This document shows, one piece after another, positions 28,203 to 32,830 of a DNA stretch of 32,830 nucleotides. Origin of the DNA: Bradyrhizobium guangdongense. GTDB taxonomy: Bacteria > Pseudomonadota > Alphaproteobacteria > Rhizobiales > Xanthobacteraceae. The number at the start of each line of letters is the position of its first letter. Within the stretch, counting starts at the first letter, position 1. Under the pieces are notes generated by a model. It saw only the letters and a program-made list of their open reading frames with translations, was not told the DNA's origin and made no database searches. The stretch is from contig NZ_PPPT01000191.1 in NCBI RefSeq assembly GCF_006483445.1, forward strand, positions 1 through 32,830, in the 5' to 3' direction. Position numbers and translations under genes: made by a program.

Positions 28203-29177
28203 GTGCTGTCCGTTCACGACCTTACGGTATCAATAGGGCCCGAGACCGCACCGCTCGACATCGTCGCAGGCGTGTCCTTCGACATTGCCAAGGGCGAGAT
28301 ACTCGGGCTCGTCGGCGAATCCGGCTGCGGCAAGAGCATGACGTCACTTGCGGTCATGGGACTGCTGCCGCAGCCCGGTCCTCGGGTCCGGGCCGGGCGG
28401 GTCCTGCTGGAGGGCAGCGACGTGACGCAGTTGCAGCCCTGGCAACGCGTCGAAGCGGGCCATGGCCGCATGGCCATGATCTTTCAGGAGCCGATGACCT
28501 CGCTCAACCCGGTGCGCCGGATCGGCGATCAGATCGCCGAAGCCGTAAAAGTGCATGACGGGACTTCGGGTGCCGCCGCGCTTCTCCGCGCGCGCGAACT
28601 GCTCGAGCTGGTGCGCATGCCCGACCCCGCAATGCAGTTGTCGGCCTATCCGCATCAATTGTCCGGCGGTCAACGCCAGCGGGTCATGATCGCGATTGCG
28701 CTGGCCTGCCGGCCGCAGGTCTTGATCGCCGACGAGCCGACCACCGCGCTCGATGTGACCATTCAGGTGCAGATTCTCGGGCTCTTGCGCGAGCTCTGCA
28801 ATCGCCTCGATATGGCGATCCTGTTCATCACCCACGACATGGGGGTGATCGCCCAGCTCGCCGACCGGGTGGCTGTCATGTATGCGGGCCGTATCGTGGA
28901 AACCGCGCCGGTCGAGGCGCTGTTCGACAGGCCGCGCCACCACTACACACGCGGGCTGATGGATTGCATGCCGTCGCGAAATTCCGGCGCGCGCCGCCTG
29001 CCAACCATCTCGGGGCAGCCGCCGGCGCCCGGCACGGTCGGCGCCGGCTGCGTCTTCGCCTCGCGCTGCGCCGGGGTGCGCGAGCCGTGCCGTGTCGCCT
29101 CCCCGCCGCGCACCGGTGTCGCGAACGGACACGAGGTGCTCTGCGCGTTTCCGCTGAATGGCGGGGTCGCATCATGA
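28203..29177 (+). CDS. Opp-type ABC ATPase, DppD class, second transporter
   Basis: A 324-residue ATPase with GTG start three bases after the permease stop. Walker A GESGCGKS, signature LSGGQRQRVMIAIAL, Walker B VLIADEPTTALD and switch ITHD are intact. The C-terminal oligopeptide extension is present with two or three cysteines (GCVFASRC, later EPC). It works as a heterodimer with the next gene, whose start overlaps its stop. Confidence 0.92.
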   Translation: MLSVHDLTVSIGPETAPLDIVAGVSFDIAKGEILGLVGESGCGKSMTSLAVMGLLPQPGPRVRAGRVLLEGSDVTQLQPWQRVEAGHGRMAMIFQEPMTSLNPVRRIGDQIAEAVKVHDGTSGAAALLRARELLELVRMPDPAMQLSAYPHQLSGGQRQRVMIAIALACRPQVLIADEPTTALDVTIQVQILGLLRELCNRLDMAILFITHDMGVIAQLADRVAVMYAGRIVETAPVEALFDRPRHHYTRGLMDCMPSRNSGARRLPTISGQPPAPGTVGAGCVFASRCAGVREPCRVASPPRTGVANGHEVLCAFPLNGGVAS

Positions 29178-30139
29178 GCGGCGATGCCATCCTCGAAATT
29201 CGAGACCTGAAAGTCTCGTTCAGAGTCAGGCGCGCCGGCCGGAAATACCAGGTGCAGGCGGTGGATGGCGCGTCGCTGTCACTCGCCGAGGGTGAGGTGC
29301 TCGGGATCGTCGGCGAATCCGGCTGCGGCAAGACCACGGTGGGCCGGTCCATCGTCGGGCTGGTTCAGCCCGACAGCGGCGCCATCAGCTTCAGGGGCGG
29401 CGAGATGATCGGCGCCGGCGGTACCAAGCTCCGCGAGATGCGCCTGAACGTGCGGATGGTTTTCCAGGACCCCTATGCATCGCTCAACCCGCGGCGCACG
29501 ATCGGCGACGCGGTGGCGGAGGCCGGCGACATCAACGGCTTCTTCAAGAGCCGTGCCGAGCGCAGCGCGGCGATATCAGCCACGTTGACGGCCGTCGGCC
29601 TCGACCCGTCTTTCGCCGCCCGCTATCCGTACGAACTGAGCGGCGGGCAAAGGCAGCGGGTCGGTATCGCGCGCGCCATTCTTCCGACGCCCTCCATCGT
29701 CATCGCCGACGAGCCGGTTTCGGCCCTCGACGTGTCCGTGCAGGCCCAGGTGCTCAACCTGATGATGGACTTGCGCGAGGAGCTCAGACTGTCGATGCTC
29801 TTCATCTCGCACGATCTCGGCGTGATCGGACAGATCAGCAGCCGCGTCGCCGTGATGTATATGGGCCGGATCGTCGAGCAGGCCGCAACGCGGGCGGTTC
29901 TGGACCAGCCGCTCCATCCCTATACGCGCGCGCTGGTGGCAGCAATTCCGAAGCCGGATCCGACCAAGCGGATCCTGGGCGCGATCGAAACGGGTGAGCC
30001 GCCGAGCCTGTTCAAGCGTCCGCCCGGCTGCGCCTACGCGGCCCGTTGTCCGCTAGCCAGCGACCGCTGCCTGGTCGATGTTCCACAATTGCGGCCGGCA
30101 GGCACGGACGGGAGAGCAGTTGCCTGCCACAACGTATAG
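29174..30139 (+). CDS. Opp-type ABC ATPase, DppF class, second transporter
   Basis: A 321-residue ATPase. Walker A GESGCGKTT, signature LSGGQRQRVGIARAI, Walker B IVIADEPVSALD and switch ISHD are intact, and the C-terminal extension reads PPGCAYAARCPLASDRC. The start at 29174 overlaps the upstream stop (ATGA). The open frame begins earlier, at 28964, but that part is a shadow over the preceding gene. It is the last gene of the operon. The 30140-30319 stretch after it has no clear terminator and no gene I can support. Confidence 0.92.
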   Translation: MSGDAILEIRDLKVSFRVRRAGRKYQVQAVDGASLSLAEGEVLGIVGESGCGKTTVGRSIVGLVQPDSGAISFRGGEMIGAGGTKLREMRLNVRMVFQDPYASLNPRRTIGDAVAEAGDINGFFKSRAERSAAISATLTAVGLDPSFAARYPYELSGGQRQRVGIARAILPTPSIVIADEPVSALDVSVQAQVLNLMMDLREELRLSMLFISHDLGVIGQISSRVAVMYMGRIVEQAATRAVLDQPLHPYTRALVAAIPKPDPTKRILGAIETGEPPSLFKRPPGCAYAARCPLASDRCLVDVPQLRPAGTDGRAVACHNV

Positions 30140-30319
30140 CGCCTGCTGACGACCAGCGCTTGGGGCGCGAAGCCCTTTGGGAACGTTGCACCGCGGCCCA
30201 AAGCACGGAATGAGGCCTGCCTGAGCGACTGCGATGTCGGGGAAGGGATGGTGGGCGCACCAGGGCTCCAACCTGGCGGCGAATATTGCGACCACGCACT
30301 GGCGGGATCCCGTTACGGG

Positions 30320-30514
30320 CTATGATTGGTTTTTTCCCCAGAATCGCCAATGGGTCGGATGGATCGGAACAAGTCTCTTGGTCTGACAATCAACCCAACC
30401 ATCCTCTGAGCGGCGGCAGGGGAAGACGAGGGAATGGACTTCAGCGTTTTCGATAACGCTGAGTTCGAGATCTTCCGCAATGGGAGCGGTTGCGATCGGT
30501 TGCCAGTCCATCAT
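30320..30514 (-). CDS. Small conserved-looking protein of unknown function
   Basis: A 64-residue soluble protein with two Met codons at its start (30514 or 30511). A GAGGAG site stands 9-12 bases before them. It opens DWQPIATAP and ends PTHWRFW, the frame of small proteins (WQPIxTAP ... PTHW) I recall as hypothetical proteins in rhizobia and as DUF551-like phage/bacterial proteins; I cannot confirm orthology. One Cys-rich-like stretch (PCRRSEDGWVDC) is present. No membrane segment or signal peptide. It stands alone behind a well-formed FNR/FixK-type promoter, which suggests expression at low oxygen. Function unknown. Confidence 0.65.
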   Translation of the reverse strand: MMDWQPIATAPIAEDLELSVIENAEVHSLVFPCRRSEDGWVDCQTKRLVPIHPTHWRFWGKNQS

Positions 30515-30577
30515 TGGATGCTACTCCTCGCAGCGGCAAATCCCGACTACGCGCCATATCTGCTACAGCGATCGAAA

Positions 30578-30618
30578 AGTCTAGCTGGAGGGGGGCTGAC
30601 GGCATTGACTGAAATCAA
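30578..30618 (-). promoter_or_regulatory. FNR/FixK box and -10 for the small protein
   Basis: 30605-30618 is TTGACTGAAATCAA, matching FNR consensus TTGAT-N4-ATCAA at 9 of 10 bases and the FixK2 consensus fully; the outer bases extend the repeat to ATTGA-N6-TCAAT. On the minus strand TAGACT (30583-30578) is centred 31 bp from the box centre, the same spacing as at ccoG. The predicted start of transcription is near 30570, about 57 bp before the small gene. Confidence 0.72.
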
Positions 30619-30696
30619 TACTGACTGAAGGCGCGCGCCAATCACGAAAGGAGCGGGAACGATCCGGAATTCTCGCGAATCTTCATGCAGCGCAGG

Positions 30697-32830
30697 CTAT
30701 GCCCCGCGCGCCAAGATGTCCTGCCGGACCAATTCCGATAGCGAAGAAGCCTGCATTTTCTTCATGACGGCTGCGCGATGTGTCTCCACCGTTCGTTGGT
30801 TGATGCGGAGGCGCGCGGCAATTTCCTTGTTCAAATGCCCGGCCACGACGAGGTCCATCACCTCGCGTTCCCGCTTGGTGAGCGCCGCGACTCGCATCGT
30901 CATAGCGGCCTGAGCGGCGGAGCGATCGGTTGGATTGGCAGCCTGCCGCAACGCACGGTCGATGGAAGCGAGCAATGTCTTGGGATCGACCGGCTTCTCG
31001 ATGAAATCAAAGGCGCCAGCGCGCATCGCCTCGACCGCCATGGCGATGTCGCCCTGGCCGGTGATGACGATCGCCGGGAGCTTGCTACCGCGGGCGGAGA
31101 GCTGGGCCAGCATCTCCAGTCCGGTCAGGCCAGGCATGCGGACGTCGACGACAAGACAGCCGGTATACTCGGGCCCATAGGAGGCCAGGAATGACAACGC
31201 GTCGGCACTGGTCTTCACCTCGTAGCCGGCCTGGGTCAGCATGATCTGCATCGCTTCCCGGATTTCGCGATTGTCGTCGACGACGAAGATCGTCGTGCCG
31301 CGAAGCGCCGGAAGATGCTCAGGGGCCTGCGCCGGAACGGAGGTTCTCGCAGGCTGCGGCGAACTGGCAAGAAGCTGCCCGACGAGCCTCAGAAGCTCCC
31401 TCGCCTTGACGGGTTTGATGACACCGAAAAGCCCCCTCTCGCGGATCGCGTGTTGTTTGTCGGCCCTGACGTCTCCGCTCAAGATGATGACCGGAACCTG
31501 CCACGCAAGAGCGGAGCGCAGGGCGTCGGCAAGATGTATCCCGTCAAATTCCCCCGCCAGATTGTAGTCGGAAACGACGAGGTCGGGTCTTATGCCTTCC
31601 TTGCTGAGCAAATCCAACGCGGATCGTCCATTGGTGGCAGCAAACACACGGTGTCCCACCTGCGCAAGCATCGTTTCGAGAGCTTCCCGCACCGTGGGCT
31701 CATCCTCGACAATGAGGATGGTGCCGGTCCGTTTAAAACCCTCCTGTTGCAACTCTGCCGGTTGCCGGCCTGGCGTCGATGTCGCGTCGGCGAGCGGCAC
31801 ATCGATGGAAAAGACCGAGCCCTTATTGAGCCGGGAGCGCACTTCGATGCGATGCCCCAGGAGATCCGACAATCGCCGCACGATCGAGAGACCGAGACCG
31901 ATTCCACCCCGCTGTGTGCCCTCGGCGACCTGAAAATACTCGTCGAAAATCTGCGGAAGCTGGCCCGCGGAAATGCCCATGCCGGTATCCCAGACTTCGA
32001 TCCGCAGGCTGCTTCCGCGACGCCGGCAACCGAGGAGAACCTTTCCGCCGTCAGTGTACCGGATCGCATTGGAGAGCAGGTTGCGAACGATCTCCTCCAG
32101 CAGGCGCCGGTCGCTGCGCACTGTGAGCTTGGAGTGAACGGCCCGCCAGTCCAACCCCTTCTCTCTCGCCTGCTCGGCAAACGCGCCGCTGAGCGAGCGG
32201 ACAAGATCCTCGACGGGGAAATCGGAAAATTTCGGACGAAACGTCCCGGCCTCGAGCTGATTGATGTCGAGCAGGGCGGCAAGCAGGTTCGCCATGGATT
32301 CGAGCGAGGATCCCAGCCGGACCAGCGTAGTCCGGGCCCGCTCATCCTCGACCTGCTGCTCCAGGGCACCGTGCAATAGCTTCAAGGTCTGCAACGGCTG
32401 GCGCAGGTCGTGGCTCGCGGCGGCGAGGAAGCGCGACTTCTCGCGATTGGCCTGTTCGGCGGCCTGCTTGGCCTCGGTGAGCTGCTCGGCGGCCTGCTTG
32501 AAAGCGGTGATGTCGGTGAACGAGATCAGGATTCGCTTTTCAGTCAGCCCTGCATCGTGGATCTCCTCGGCCGCGACCGCAAGCACGCGCTGCCCGAGCG
32601 GCGGCAGATCGAGTGCGATCTCGTAGCTTTCCGCGAGCTGCTTTCCATCCCTCACGCGTTCCAGGAATGCGCGCAGGGCCGGAACATCGAGATGATGAGC
32701 GTCGGTCTCGGGGAGCCGGAATCCCAGCGTGTCCTCGGGGCTGGCGCCGAAGAAGCGATAGAAGGACCGGCTGGCCGACACGACGCGAAGCTCCTCGTCG
32801 ACGACGACCAGCGGCTCGCGGATCGTGTCG
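30697..32830 (-). CDS. Hybrid histidine kinase fused to a FixJ/NarL-type regulator (5' end outside window)
   Basis: The visible 710 residues lack the N-terminus: the frame stays open to the window edge, and DTIREPLVVVDEELRVVSAS is an ordinary PAS start, so the GTG at 32781 is internal. In order: PAS; coiled linker (EQLTEAKQAAEQANREK); HisKA with the phospho-accepting His in AASHDLRQPL (codon 32410-32412); HATPase (NLLSNAIRYTDGG, DTGMGI, GIGLGLSIV); receiver 1 with Asp in VVSDYNL (31567-31569); receiver 2 with Asp in VVDVRMPG (31144-31146); and a LuxR/FixJ helix-turn-helix (LTKREREVMDLVVAG ... TVETHRAAVMKKM). One chain thus holds sensing, phosphorelay and DNA binding. In relatives I recall, this PAS type is joined to CheB/CheR domains upstream (inference). 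The target is unknown. Confidence 0.93.
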   Translation of the reverse strand, partial: DTIREPLVVVDEELRVVSASRSFYRFFGASPEDTLGFRLPETDAHHLDVPALRAFLERVRDGKQLAESYEIALDLPPLGQRVLAVAAEEIHDAGLTEKRILISFTDITAFKQAAEQLTEAKQAAEQANREKSRFLAAASHDLRQPLQTLKLLHGALEQQVEDERARTTLVRLGSSLESMANLLAALLDINQLEAGTFRPKFSDFPVEDLVRSLSGAFAEQAREKGLDWRAVHSKLTVRSDRRLLEEIVRNLLSNAIRYTDGGKVLLGCRRRGSSLRIEVWDTGMGISAGQLPQIFDEYFQVAEGTQRGGIGLGLSIVRRLSDLLGHRIEVRSRLNKGSVFSIDVPLADATSTPGRQPAELQQEGFKRTGTILIVEDEPTVREALETMLAQVGHRVFAATNGRSALDLLSKEGIRPDLVVSDYNLAGEFDGIHLADALRSALAWQVPVIILSGDVRADKQHAIRERGLFGVIKPVKARELLRLVGQLLASSPQPARTSVPAQAPEHLPALRGTTIFVVDDNREIREAMQIMLTQAGYEVKTSADALSFLASYGPEYTGCLVVDVRMPGLTGLEMLAQLSARGSKLPAIVITGQGDIAMAVEAMRAGAFDFIEKPVDPKTLLASIDRALRQAANPTDRSAAQAAMTMRVAALTKREREVMDLVVAGHLNKEIAARLRINQRTVETHRAAVMKKMQASSLSELVRQDILARGA

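Noticed and set aside
30012..30389. 125-codon minus-strand frame after the second Opp operon
   Set aside because: Overlaps both the DppF end and the better supported 64-residue gene; Arg/Ser/Pro-rich with no motif.

Overview
The window looks like chromosomal DNA of a GC-rich alphaproteobacterium, most likely Bradyrhizobium or a close relative. The grounds are the high GC content in all frames (long spurious antisense ORFs), FixK/FNR-type boxes next to an orphan ccoG, a group III truncated haemoglobin, Opp-family transporters and very large hybrid histidine kinases. This assignment rests on gene content and recollection, not on a search. I see no tRNA, rRNA, CRISPR array, insertion sequence or prophage gene.

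Layout. (1) 57-2624, minus: a periplasmic Rieske protein followed by a PQQ-dependent alcohol dehydrogenase that carries the Asp-x-Asp signature of lanthanide enzymes, closed by a strong hairpin. (2) 2855-4986, minus: ccoG plus a group III truncated haemoglobin behind a good FixK/FNR box. (3) 5032-6267: 3-hydroxybutyryl-CoA dehydrogenase (minus) with a clear intrinsic terminator, divergent from (4) a membrane GGDEF-EAL protein (plus, 6268-8277). (5) 8359-9441, minus: a DUF1858 redox-disulfide protein and a CbiX-type chelatase, preceded by a box whose 25-bp surroundings nearly copy those of the ccoG box. (6) 9798-16034, plus: a 2078-residue kinase-like/AAA/GAF/PAS/PAS/histidine kinase/receiver protein whose Ser/Thr kinase domain lacks two catalytic residues. 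(7) 16063-23275, minus: a complete Opp-type ABC transporter whose last gene is a GH51 arabinofuranosidase, probably an arabino-oligosaccharide uptake and hydrolysis operon. (8) 23589-24545, minus: an RpiR-family regulator. (9) 24774-30139, plus: a second complete Opp-type ABC transporter. (10) 30320-30618, minus: a 64-residue protein behind the best FNR/FixK promoter of the window. (11) 30697-32830, minus: a hybrid histidine kinase fused to a FixJ/NarL-like regulator, cut by the window end.

Two themes join the genes. One is adaptation to low oxygen: three TTG-N8-CAA boxes lie in front of ccoG-globin, DUF1858-CbiX and the small protein. Two of them have a -10 hexamer centred 31 bp from the box centre, as in class II FNR/FixK promoters. 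The other is uptake of plant- or soil-derived oligomers: two Opp transporters lie on either side of one RpiR regulator, with inverted repeats in both transporter promoters. No single locus is plainly a new defence or mobile system. The best leads are the shared box element, the Rieske/PQQ-dehydrogenase pair, the pseudokinase-type giant sensor and the Opp-GH51 operon.
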